Below are positions 1 to 5,238 of a stretch of 5,238 bases of DNA, piece by piece (the stretch's first letter is position 1; each line of letters begins with the position of its first letter). Location of the stretch: NCBI GenBank assembly GCA_015520535.1, contig WAPZ01000795.1, positions 1 through 5,238 on the forward strand. Reading direction: 5' to 3'. This stretch comes from Candidatus Heimdallarchaeota archaeon (GTDB taxonomy: Archaea; Asgardarchaeota; Heimdallarchaeia; Hodarchaeales; S146-22). Under the pieces are notes generated by a model, which worked only from the letters and a program-made list of their open reading frames with translations, did no database searches and was not told where the DNA came from. Made by a program: the position numbers and the translations under genes.

Positions 1-93
1 AAAACCGTACTCCGCCTGCTACCACCATTGGTTATTACGTATGTTGATATTGATCGAGTAGTTGAGGCGTTAAGTAACGTTCTTAAAAATTAA
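1..93 (+). CDS. C-terminal end of an ArgD-like class III aminotransferase (partial)
   Basis: Frame 1 is open from the left edge to a TAA at 91-93 and gives 30 residues. They contain LRLLPPLVIT followed by an acidic and hydrophobic helix (VDIDRVVEAL...). This block is the usual C-terminus of PLP-dependent class III aminotransferases such as acetylornithine aminotransferase (ArgD) and its LysJ or 4-aminobutyrate relatives, where the R-PP stretch helps shape the substrate site. The catalytic lysine and PLP site lie off the window, so substrate cannot be decided. It runs on the opposite strand to the sugar genes and converges on them, so it marks the edge of the polysaccharide locus. The family call is fairly secure; ArgD itself is only the likeliest member. 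Confidence 0.7.
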   Translation, partial: KTVLRLLPPLVITYVDIDRVVEALSNVLKN

Positions 94-238
94 TCTTTTT
101 ATGTTTATGAAAAACGCCACATAACACATCAAACGAGAAAGAATAAATCCGATGGGAAAAAAGAAAGTTTCAAATACAAAAAAAGCAATAACAAGTGGGT
201 TTTGTAAAGAGGATAACTATATCTATTCTAACTTATAG
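94..238. other. convergent intergenic region, no convincing gene
   Basis: This 145-nt AT-rich stretch separates the aminotransferase stop from the stop of the SIS-HAD gene. I see no tRNA-like or conserved RNA structure and no GC-rich hairpin with a T-run on either strand. The only structure of note is an AT-only stem near the right end (214-241). A 28-codon ATG frame on the plus strand (152-238, starting MGKKKVSNTKK) has only a weak purine-rich stretch upstream and no recognisable family, so it is not called as a gene. Confidence 0.6.
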
Positions 239-241
239 TTA
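214..241. repeat. 8-bp inverted repeat spanning the stop codon of the SIS-HAD gene
   Basis: The arms 214-221 (TAACTATA) and 234-241 (TATAGTTA) are perfect reverse complements around a 12-nt loop, and the right arm contains the minus-strand TAA stop (239-241). Each stem has only one G-C pair and no T-run follows on either strand, so this is at best a weak 3'-end structure. It is the only candidate for transcript termination between the convergent genes, but a chance palindrome in AT-rich DNA is equally possible. Confidence 0.3.
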
Positions 242-1348
242 AAATTTATCTATAATATTTACAACATCTGGAATACTATTTATCTGATAATCAGCATCAT
301 TATTTTTCGCATAACCATTGGAATTAAACAACACCGTTTTAATACCAAATGCTTTTCCAGCCTGAACGTCCCGAATCGAATCTCCCAAGATAAATGAATT
401 ATCCATATCAATTATAAATGGTAATTCATTTTGCGCACGATACAACATTCCCGGTTGAGGTTTTCTGCAATTACAGCCATCGCTTTCCAGGTGTGGACAA
501 TAATAAATTTTTTCTATTTTAATATCTCTCTTTACGAATTCTTCATTCATGCGAGCATGGATATCATGTAACTGTTGCTCATTAAAAAGTTTTTTACCAA
601 TACCCTGTTGATTTGTAACAATCACTAATTTGTAATCCTTTTTTAATAATGCGGACAACGTATCAAAAATTTCAGGTATAAATTTAAAATCCTCCCACTG
701 TGTTACATATTGATGTTCCGGGGGTTTTTCGTTAATAATACCATCGCGGTCCAGGAAAACAACTTTCTGTTTTTTTTCATGGAGTACCCGGCGAATAATC
801 TGGGTAATGATATGCTCAACAATCATATGAAAGTCTTCGGAAATTCCATAATTGCGGGAAGAAACCGTCAAGTGATAATCAACAATATCCCTGGCTTTAC
901 CACCACCAAACCCTAAGAAACCAATGGTTATGGCACCAACTTTTTTGGCTACATCAAATGCTTCTAAGATGTTCGGAGAATTTCCACTGGCAGAAATACC
1001 AATAACAACATCACCGGGATTCATCAAATTTTTCAACTGTTCGGCAAAAATATGATTATAGGAAAGATCATTACCCAGAGCAGTTATTAATGCCAGATTA
1101 TCCGTTAAAGAAATTGCCCTAAAGCGCCGAAAGTCGCTGTTTGCATAATCAATTGTGCCTTTACCGAGATCACAAGCAAAATGCGACGCTGTTGCCGCAC
1201 TGCCTCCGTTACCGAGAATAAAAATTTGTTTGTCATTTTTGCGGGCTGCTAACAAAACGTTTATTATTTTTTCCAGTTGGGTATAATCCAACTCATCCAA
1301 TGTGGATTTTAAATCCATAATGTAACTAAATACATAACGTTGAATCAT
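239..1348 (-). CDS. gmhA/gmhB: fused sedoheptulose-7-phosphate isomerase (SIS) / heptose-1,7-bisphosphate phosphatase (HAD)
   Basis: This 369-residue protein should carry out two cytoplasmic steps of ADP/GDP-heptose synthesis: sedoheptulose 7-phosphate to D-glycero-D-manno-heptose 7-phosphate, and removal of the 7-phosphate from the 1,7-bisphosphate. Residues 1-190 are a GmhA-type SIS domain with GNGGSAATASH at 46-56, the phosphate loop GISASGNSPN at 117-126 and ED..H....H ending at H179. Residues 196-369 are a GmhB/HisB-N-type HAD phosphatase: DRDG with D200 and D202, VTNQQG with T245, a C-x-H-x5-C-x-C zinc site (C284, H286, C292, C294), RKP with K296, and LGDS...D with D323 and D327. Each half is about the length of the free-standing enzyme and almost no linker separates them. 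The ATG at 1348 is preferred because GGGGGGA lies just upstream; an in-frame ATG at 1360 abuts the kinase stop and has no ribosome site. It is the last gene of the operon. The SIS active site differs from E. coli GmhA at two positions, so the isomerase substrate is inferred mainly from context. Confidence 0.88.
   Translation of the reverse strand: MIQRYVFSYIMDLKSTLDELDYTQLEKIINVLLAARKNDKQIFILGNGGSAATASHFACDLGKGTIDYANSDFRRFRAISLTDNLALITALGNDLSYNHIFAEQLKNLMNPGDVVIGISASGNSPNILEAFDVAKKVGAITIGFLGFGGGKARDIVDYHLTVSSRNYGISEDFHMIVEHIITQIIRRVLHEKKQKVVFLDRDGIINEKPPEHQYVTQWEDFKFIPEIFDTLSALLKKDYKLVIVTNQQGIGKKLFNEQQLHDIHARMNEEFVKRDIKIEKIYYCPHLESDGCNCRKPQPGMLYRAQNELPFIIDMDNSFILGDSIRDVQAGKAFGIKTVLFNSNGYAKNNDADYQINSIPDVVNIIDKF
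770..777 (-). other. A8 slippery run at the SIS-HAD domain junction
   Basis: On the coding strand the run reads GAA AAA AAA CAG (E191-K192-K193-Q194), so A_AAA_AAA sits in the register used for -1 frameshifting. It falls at the natural end of the SIS domain and the natural start of the HAD domain. An out-of-frame ATG (780-778) immediately precedes it. A -1 slip would end translation at a TAA at 734-732, giving a SIS-only product. I see no strong internal Shine-Dalgarno or downstream hairpin, so regulated slippage is unproven. Confidence 0.45.
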
Positions 1349-1351
1349 TGG

Positions 1352-1358
1352 TCCCCCC
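1352..1358 (-). promoter_or_regulatory. ribosome binding site that decides the start of the SIS-HAD gene
   Basis: The coding strand reads TAAATGGGGGGACCAATG at the kinase/SIS-HAD boundary. The G-run followed by A can pair with the 3' end of 16S rRNA and lies 3-4 nt before the ATG at 1348. It lies downstream of the ATG at 1360, which therefore cannot use it. This favours the start at 1348 (protein beginning MIQRYVF). Confidence 0.6.
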
Positions 1359-1360
1359 AT

Positions 1361-2350
1361 TTATCGTGCTGGATAGCGTCGTAAATTAAAGATAACTTTG
1401 CTGCCATCCTGTTCAAGATAAAATGGCAATTCCCGATATTCGCGTAGGGCGTTTCTAACCGCTTCCTGTTTATGTCGGGGTACATACAATAACAAAAATC
1501 CGCCTCCTCCTGCACCGGCTACTTTTCCACCTAACGCTCCGGCGGATAAAGCCATTTCATACATCTGTTCAATATCCGGATTGGTTATTTTACTGGCCAA
1601 TTGTTTCTTTACCTGCCAGCTTTCATGCAGAATTTCACCAATAATATGATATTGATGAGATTCAATGGCATTTCTAACTTGAGGTACAAATAATTTTAAT
1701 TGATGCAAATAATCTCGCTTACTGCGGGTGGAATGTTTTTGCTCAGTTAGAATTTCCGAGGATTTCCGGGTTTTATTTGTGTAAAACAACAATAGCTCAG
1801 AACCCAGACGGCGAAACTCGGAGGGACTAAGTTTCACTTTCTCAACTTGAACATCGCCATTTGATTTGAACGTAAACTCTCGAATTCCACCAAAAGCAGC
1901 AATATATTGATCCTGTTTACCAATAGGCTTACCACATATATCAATCTCAATTTCACACGCTTCTCTTGCTAATCGTTCCGGGGGTACCTGTTCCCCTTGA
2001 TAGATATAAAATGCATTTAACAAACCCACCGTTAAACTACTGGAAGACCCTAAACCGGAACCTTCTGAAGGAATATCCGCCAACATCGTAACTTCAACAC
2101 CGTTTTCTATCCCGGCCTTCCGCATTGCTTCACGAACTAACTCATGCTGGATGTCATCGACAGAATCCACTATTTCTTTTTTGGTATAATTAATATATAT
2201 CTTTTCATCAAAACGCTCACTAACAATTACAAAAATATATTTATCAATGGCACTGCTAATCACTTTACCATCTTCCATTTCATAGAACTCTTTCAAATCG
2301 GTTCCACCACCGGCAAAACTAATCCGTAAAGGGGTTTGCGTGATAATCAC
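1361..2350 (-). CDS. hddA: D-glycero-alpha-D-manno-heptose-7-phosphate kinase (GHMP family)
   Basis: A 329-residue GHMP-superfamily kinase expected to phosphorylate the anomeric position of heptose 7-phosphate with ATP, giving the alpha-1,7-bisphosphate of the GDP-heptose branch. It has the HddA-type N-terminus PLRISFAGGGTDL (7-19), the glycine/serine-rich nucleotide loop P94-S-E-G-S-G-L-G-S-S-S-S (94-105), GKQDQY at 144-149, and the C-terminal GHMP motif GGKVAGAGGGG (274-284). Length fits HddA, which is near 340 residues. The start is a GTG at 2350, fixed by a GGAGG 5 nt upstream and by the conserved N-terminus. It lies between the nucleotidyltransferase (15-nt gap) and the isomerase/phosphatase, the other activities of the same pathway. 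Related kinases such as Fkp-type fucokinase domains share the fold, but size and neighbours favour HddA. Confidence 0.88.
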   Translation of the reverse strand: MIITQTPLRISFAGGGTDLKEFYEMEDGKVISSAIDKYIFVIVSERFDEKIYINYTKKEIVDSVDDIQHELVREAMRKAGIENGVEVTMLADIPSEGSGLGSSSSLTVGLLNAFYIYQGEQVPPERLAREACEIEIDICGKPIGKQDQYIAAFGGIREFTFKSNGDVQVEKVKLSPSEFRRLGSELLLFYTNKTRKSSEILTEQKHSTRSKRDYLHQLKLFVPQVRNAIESHQYHIIGEILHESWQVKKQLASKITNPDIEQMYEMALSAGALGGKVAGAGGGGFLLLYVPRHKQEAVRNALREYRELPFYLEQDGSKVIFNLRRYPAR

Positions 2351-2355
2351 ATTTA

Positions 2356-2360
2356 CCTCC
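2356..2360 (-). promoter_or_regulatory. strong Shine-Dalgarno of the kinase gene, with overlapping start-stop ATG
   Basis: GGAGG lies 5 nt before the GTG start at 2350. An ATG at 2352-2350 overlaps that GTG in another frame and is followed at once by TGA (2349-2347), making a start-stop pair within reach of the same ribosome site. The reading frame of the conserved HddA N-terminus shows that the GTG is the productive start. Confidence 0.75.
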
Positions 2361-2365
2361 GAAGT

Positions 2366-3073
2366 TCAAAAGTTTAGTTCCCGAATATCTTCCTGTGCTT
2401 TTTTATATCGCTCCAGATTTCCAATGTCCAATAAATAATCTTCCAAAACATATGCCTTCATTTTTCCGATTAAATTTGGCAAAACATGAAATCCCAGGTC
2501 CAGAACATTTCCAGAAAACTTCTCCGGGAAAAAATCAAAAATATCTTTAGATGCCACAAATAAACCTGCGTTTGCCAGGTTTGACTGCGGATGAGGGGGT
2601 TTTTCTTCAAAATGAATAATTGTGTTATTCTCATCAACTGTTACTATCCCACACTCTTTCGGACGGTCCGTTTTAAATACTGCCATTGTCAACACCGGTC
2701 TGTGCTCACGATGATAAGTAATAAGTTTACTTAAATTGGCATTTGTTAAATTATCGCCATAGGCGATTAAATACTCTTGTTCATCATCAACCCAAGCTTT
2801 ATTTGCCAGCAATGTCCCCCCACTTCCTAACAAATGTTCTTCATACACTAAATGCACATTGAGTGGAATCCGGTAATTTTTTACAAATGCCCTCACTTTA
2901 TCCGGTAAATAATGCAAATTGATAAGCACATCGGTGATACCATGTTTATAGAATAAATCAAACCAGTAGGCCATTAATGGTTTACCCCCAATTGGAACCA
3001 GGCATTTGGGGATAGATTCTGTTATGGGGCGGAGACGGGTTCCAAGACCAGCAGCTAATAAAAATGCTTTCAT
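2366..3073 (-). CDS. hddC: D-glycero-alpha-D-manno-heptose 1-phosphate guanylyltransferase-like nucleotidyltransferase
   Basis: A 235-residue single-domain sugar-1-phosphate nucleotidyltransferase. In this context it should join GTP and heptose 1-phosphate to form GDP-D-glycero-alpha-D-manno-heptose in the cytoplasm. The nucleotide-binding signature GLGTRLRP is at 9-16, followed by IPKCLVPI with K23; GSGGTL lies at 83-88, the metal-binding aspartate D107 in YGDN, FEEKP at 155-159 and the second metal ligand D217 in LDIGN. Length matches HddC (about 230 residues), and there is no C-terminal beta-helix as in GlmU-type or GlgC-type enzymes. The ATG at 3073 begins the conserved MKAFLLAAGLGT. The gene starts 3 nt after the epimerase stop with no visible Shine-Dalgarno, so translation is probably coupled. 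Sequence motifs alone do not separate GTP from other NTPs or heptose from mannose or glucose; neighbouring hddA and gmhA/B make HddC the best call. Confidence 0.8.
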   Translation of the reverse strand: MKAFLLAAGLGTRLRPITESIPKCLVPIGGKPLMAYWFDLFYKHGITDVLINLHYLPDKVRAFVKNYRIPLNVHLVYEEHLLGSGGTLLANKAWVDDEQEYLIAYGDNLTNANLSKLITYHREHRPVLTMAVFKTDRPKECGIVTVDENNTIIHFEEKPPHPQSNLANAGLFVASKDIFDFFPEKFSGNVLDLGFHVLPNLIGKMKAYVLEDYLLDIGNLERYKKAQEDIRELNF

Positions 3074-3076
3074 CGG

Positions 3077-4192
3077 TTATTGTTTTCTAACTTCTCGTAC
3101 GACATTTAAACGTTTCATCGTTCGTTCGGCATAATCCAAAATATCATCAATATCTGTTTGTTCATTCAAATAATTCCAATAATCACGAATGCTTTTTTCA
3201 ATGCTATATTGGGGCTCCCATCCCAATGCTCTAAGTTTGGAAATATCCGAAAAAATATGCCTTGTATCTCCGTACCGATAATAATTTCCAATTACCGGTT
3301 TTTGCTCTTTGCCAACAATTGCTTGCATTGTTTCGTAAAATTCTAATACCGTGTACGGCTTCCCACCCCCAACATTGAATGTTTGATAGTTCGCTCGTTC
3401 ATCCTCTAAAACTAAAAGATTCGCTCGTACAACATCTTCAATATTTATAAAATCTCGAATCTGTTGTCCATCTTCAAAAATGATTGGTGATTTATCAAAA
3501 TACAAATGTAACGAAAAGATACGCATGGCTCCGGAATAGGCATTATAAAAAGATTGTCGAGGTCCCTGGACGATGGAATATCGCATGGCAACTGAAGGGA
3601 TACCGTATCGTTTTCCCAGATTAATTGCAATTGATTCCTCAGTATATTTGCTGATCGCATATTGGTTTTGCGGATTAATTTTATGTTCCGGCGTTGGCAG
3701 GTATTGCATATATTTTCCACAATGTGGACAATGATGTTCCCAATCTCCTTTTGATAGTTGACTTTCCAACCGAATATCGGGAATCATTTCACCGTGTTCT
3801 TCACATCTGTACAATCCTTCTCCCAAAACAGCCTGGGAAGCCGCGACAATGACTTTTTGCACGGGTAAGTTTTTTTCAACAATAATTTCATAAATCAATG
3901 CCGTACTTACGCAATTCACATCAAAGTATGTACTAAAATCCGGAAGATAATCCTGGTACGCCGCAAAGTGATAAACCACATCAACATTCTCTAAAGCATA
4001 GCTTAAAGTGCGCTTATCCCGTACATCACCAAATATAAACTCTACGTCCCGAGGAATGTAGGATGGCTTGCCCTTAAGGTGAACCGGTTGTTGAAGATTA
4101 TCCAGGATTTTAACATGATGCCCCCTTTCCAAAAGGGCATCAACGGTATGCGAACCAATAAATCCCGCTCCTCCAGTGACCAGTATATTCAT
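3077..4192 (-). CDS. NAD-dependent sugar-nucleotide epimerase with Cys/His-rich insert
   Basis: A 371-residue extended short-chain dehydrogenase/reductase. The Rossmann NAD(P) motif TGGAGFIG is at 6-13, followed by D31, GDVRD at 55-59 and HFAA at 75-78. The catalytic set is S119, Y178 and K182 (YAISK), and GPRQ at 210-213, RDF at 246-248 and FNVGGG at 272-277 line the nucleotide-sugar site. Residues about 125-170 form an insert absent from GalE, with C130..H133 and C155-P-H-C158-G, which looks like a small zinc-binding knuckle. As I recall, this insert and the flanking EGLYRC and PTPE segments resemble the dTDP-L-rhamnose 4-epimerases (WbiB/Tll type) that make dTDP-6-deoxy-L-talose. No dTDP-rhamnose synthesis gene is visible here, so the substrate stays open. 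The start follows the transferase stop by 8 nt with a good ribosome site. Confidence 0.75.
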   Translation of the reverse strand: MNILVTGGAGFIGSHTVDALLERGHHVKILDNLQQPVHLKGKPSYIPRDVEFIFGDVRDKRTLSYALENVDVVYHFAAYQDYLPDFSTYFDVNCVSTALIYEIIVEKNLPVQKVIVAASQAVLGEGLYRCEEHGEMIPDIRLESQLSKGDWEHHCPHCGKYMQYLPTPEHKINPQNQYAISKYTEESIAINLGKRYGIPSVAMRYSIVQGPRQSFYNAYSGAMRIFSLHLYFDKSPIIFEDGQQIRDFINIEDVVRANLLVLEDERANYQTFNVGGGKPYTVLEFYETMQAIVGKEQKPVIGNYYRYGDTRHIFSDISKLRALGWEPQYSIEKSIRDYWNYLNEQTDIDDILDYAERTMKRLNVVREVRKQ

Positions 4193-4197
4193 AATAT

Positions 4198-4202
4198 TCC
4201 CT
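4198..4202 (-). promoter_or_regulatory. ribosome binding site of the epimerase, overlapping the transferase stop
   Basis: AGGGA lies 5 nt before the ATG at 4192 and shares bases with the TAG stop (4203-4201) of the upstream transferase gene. It supports both the chosen start and coupled translation within the operon. Confidence 0.65.
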
Positions 4203-5238
4203 ACCTTGCACCTTTACCCGTTAATACAGCAGGTATTGTTTTAAATAAAATTTTAATATCCAACCATAATGACCAGTTATCAATATATTCCAAATCCATT
4301 TTTACCCATTCATTAAAATCATTAATTTCATTTCGTCCACTAACCTGCCATAAACAGGTAATCCCGGGTTTTACTGATAATTTTCGGCGATGCCAATTTT
4401 CAAATTGTTCCACTTCTGTTTGCAACGGCGGCCGTGGACCAACAAGACTCATATCACCAATAAAAACAGACCATAATTGTGGGAGTTCATCAATGCTGTA
4501 TTTGCGGAGAAAACGGCCGATGGGCGTAACCCGTGGGTCATTTTTCATTTTAAAAACCGGGCCGCTCATTTCGTTTTTATCCATTAATTGTTTTTTAATC
4601 TCATCTGCATTGACGTACATTGTACGGAATTTATATCCCGTAAATTTCCGTTTATTTGCTCCCATAACTTCCCATTTATAAAACACCGGCCCAGGAGAAG
4701 TTAACTTAATAAGTAGTGATACAATGGGAAGTACAAAAATGCCAAAAGGAATGAGCAAAATACCTGAAATGACAATATCCAATACTCTCTTAAAAAATAA
4801 TTGCCACTCTTTATTGGGATACGGAGAGTATGTTAATATTGGGAAACCATATTTCACATCGGCCTGAACATGAGAAACCATATTATTTAGAAAACTGGAA
4901 ATAAATCGGGTGGCTGTTCCTTCTATTTCGCATACTTCAAACATTTTTGGAACATACTTTAATTCTTCCAGGCTTGGGGCAAAAATCACTTCGTCAATGT
5001 AATTGCTATGTAAAACGCGTTCGATATCATCAAAAGTCCCCAGAACAGGAGCATCCATAAAAATTGAACCTACAAGGGATCGATCGGAACTTAAAAATCC
5101 AACAATATCAATACCCCACTTTTCGGTTTCTTTAGCAGCTTTCACAAACTTTTGCGCGACAGGATTGGTACCCACAATTAACACCCGGGTACGATTGTAG
5201 CCTTTTTCCCGTAAGATATTGAATACTTCATGAACGAT
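4201..5238 (-). CDS. polyprenyl-phosphate sugar-1-phosphate transferase, WbaP/WcaJ-like (5' end off window)
   Basis: This integral inner-membrane enzyme would transfer a sugar 1-phosphate from a nucleotide sugar to undecaprenyl phosphate, the first committed step of glycan assembly. The frame is open to the right edge (345 residues visible). An apparent GTG start at 5184 is internal, because the 18 codons upstream continue the homology-like reading into RTRVLIVGT. Visible residues about 16-130 form a nucleotide-binding-like domain, followed by a hydrophobic helix near 150-178. The phosphoglycosyltransferase core follows: SPGPVFYKWEVMG (181-193), YKFRTM (202-207), SIDELPQLW with the catalytic pair D250-E251, GDMSLVGPRPP (261-271) and PGITCLWQVSGRNE (291-304). 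Full-length relatives have about 460-480 residues with N-terminal membrane helices, here missing beyond the edge. The sugar transferred (galactose, glucose or other) cannot be read from the sequence. Confidence 0.9.
   Translation of the reverse strand: MVHEVFNILREKGYNRTRVLIVGTNPVAQKFVKAAKETEKWGIDIVGFLSSDRSLVGSIFMDAPVLGTFDDIERVLHSNYIDEVIFAPSLEELKYVPKMFEVCEIEGTATRFISSFLNNMVSHVQADVKYGFPILTYSPYPNKEWQLFFKRVLDIVISGILLIPFGIFVLPIVSLLIKLTSPGPVFYKWEVMGANKRKFTGYKFRTMYVNADEIKKQLMDKNEMSGPVFKMKNDPRVTPIGRFLRKYSIDELPQLWSVFIGDMSLVGPRPPLQTEVEQFENWHRRKLSVKPGITCLWQVSGRNEINDFNEWVKMDLEYIDNWSLWLDIKILFKTIPAVLTGKGAR

Noticed and set aside
200..215. ACAA..TTGT hairpin as an intrinsic terminator
   Set aside because: The stem is only 4 bp and no T-run follows on either strand.
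152..238. 28-codon plus-strand ATG frame (MGKKKVSNTKK...) in the convergent intergenic region
   Set aside because: It is very short and lysine-rich as expected in A-rich DNA, with only a weak purine stretch upstream and no recognisable family; it ends within the AT stem at the neighbouring gene's stop.
1358..1360. ATG at 1360 as start of the SIS-HAD gene
   Set aside because: It abuts the kinase TAA with no Shine-Dalgarno upstream, and its first codons (MGGP) are the ribosome site for the ATG at 1348. It remains possible by reinitiation.
3445..3720. 91-codon minus-strand frame inside the epimerase
   Set aside because: It is out of frame with strong epimerase coding and lacks any family motif.
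4079..4681. 200-codon plus-strand open frame
   Set aside because: It lies opposite the well-supported transferase and epimerase genes, crosses their boundary and encodes no recognisable domain; it is a shadow frame.
5182..5184. GTG at 5184 as the start of the sugar transferase
   Set aside because: The frame stays open to the window edge, the upstream residues (...GYNRTRV) run naturally into the LIVGT strand of the domain, and family members have several hundred residues before the catalytic core.
5003..5200. 65-codon plus-strand frame opposite the transferase
   Set aside because: It is antisense to conserved coding sequence and shows no motif or ribosome site.

Overview
The window is a piece of a surface-polysaccharide or glycoconjugate locus from an AT-rich bacterium. 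Five tightly packed genes run on the minus strand. The 3' end of an unrelated gene, the last 30 codons of an ArgD-like class III aminotransferase, enters from the left on the plus strand and converges on them. The organism cannot be named from the sequence. Clear Shine-Dalgarno sequences, GTG starts and a WbaP/WcaJ-type initiating transferase show a bacterium. Heptose use and the transferase are compatible with a Gram-negative, but GDP-heptose glycans also occur on Gram-positive S-layers.

Layout in the direction of transcription (right to left). (1) 5238-4201: membrane-bound polyprenyl-phosphate sugar-1-phosphate transferase, N-terminus off the window. (2) 4192-3077: NAD-dependent sugar-nucleotide epimerase of the extended SDR superfamily, with a Cys/His-rich insert as in dTDP-L-rhamnose 4-epimerases. 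(3) 3073-2366: HddC-like nucleotidyltransferase. (4) 2350-1361: HddA-like GHMP kinase. (5) 1348-239: fusion of a GmhA-like SIS isomerase with a GmhB-like HAD phosphatase. Gaps are 8, 3, 15 and 12 nt (the last drops to 0 if the alternative start is used), so this looks like one operon whose promoter lies off the right edge. Positions 94-238 are a short convergent intergenic region with no convincing gene and no classical terminator.

Genes 3-5 together encode all four steps from sedoheptulose 7-phosphate to GDP-D-glycero-alpha-D-manno-heptose: isomerase, 7-phosphate kinase, 1,7-bisphosphate 7-phosphatase and guanylyltransferase. The epimerase may modify this or another nucleotide sugar, and the transferase would start glycan assembly on the lipid carrier.

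The most interesting point is the SIS-HAD junction. The two domains meet with essentially no linker at a run of eight A (770-777). The run is in register for an A_AAA_AAA -1 slip, and an out-of-frame ATG sits directly upstream of it. One extra A would give two free-standing, naturally ending and starting proteins. The site may therefore be a recent fusion scar, a programmed slippage site making both forms, or a homopolymer sequencing error.
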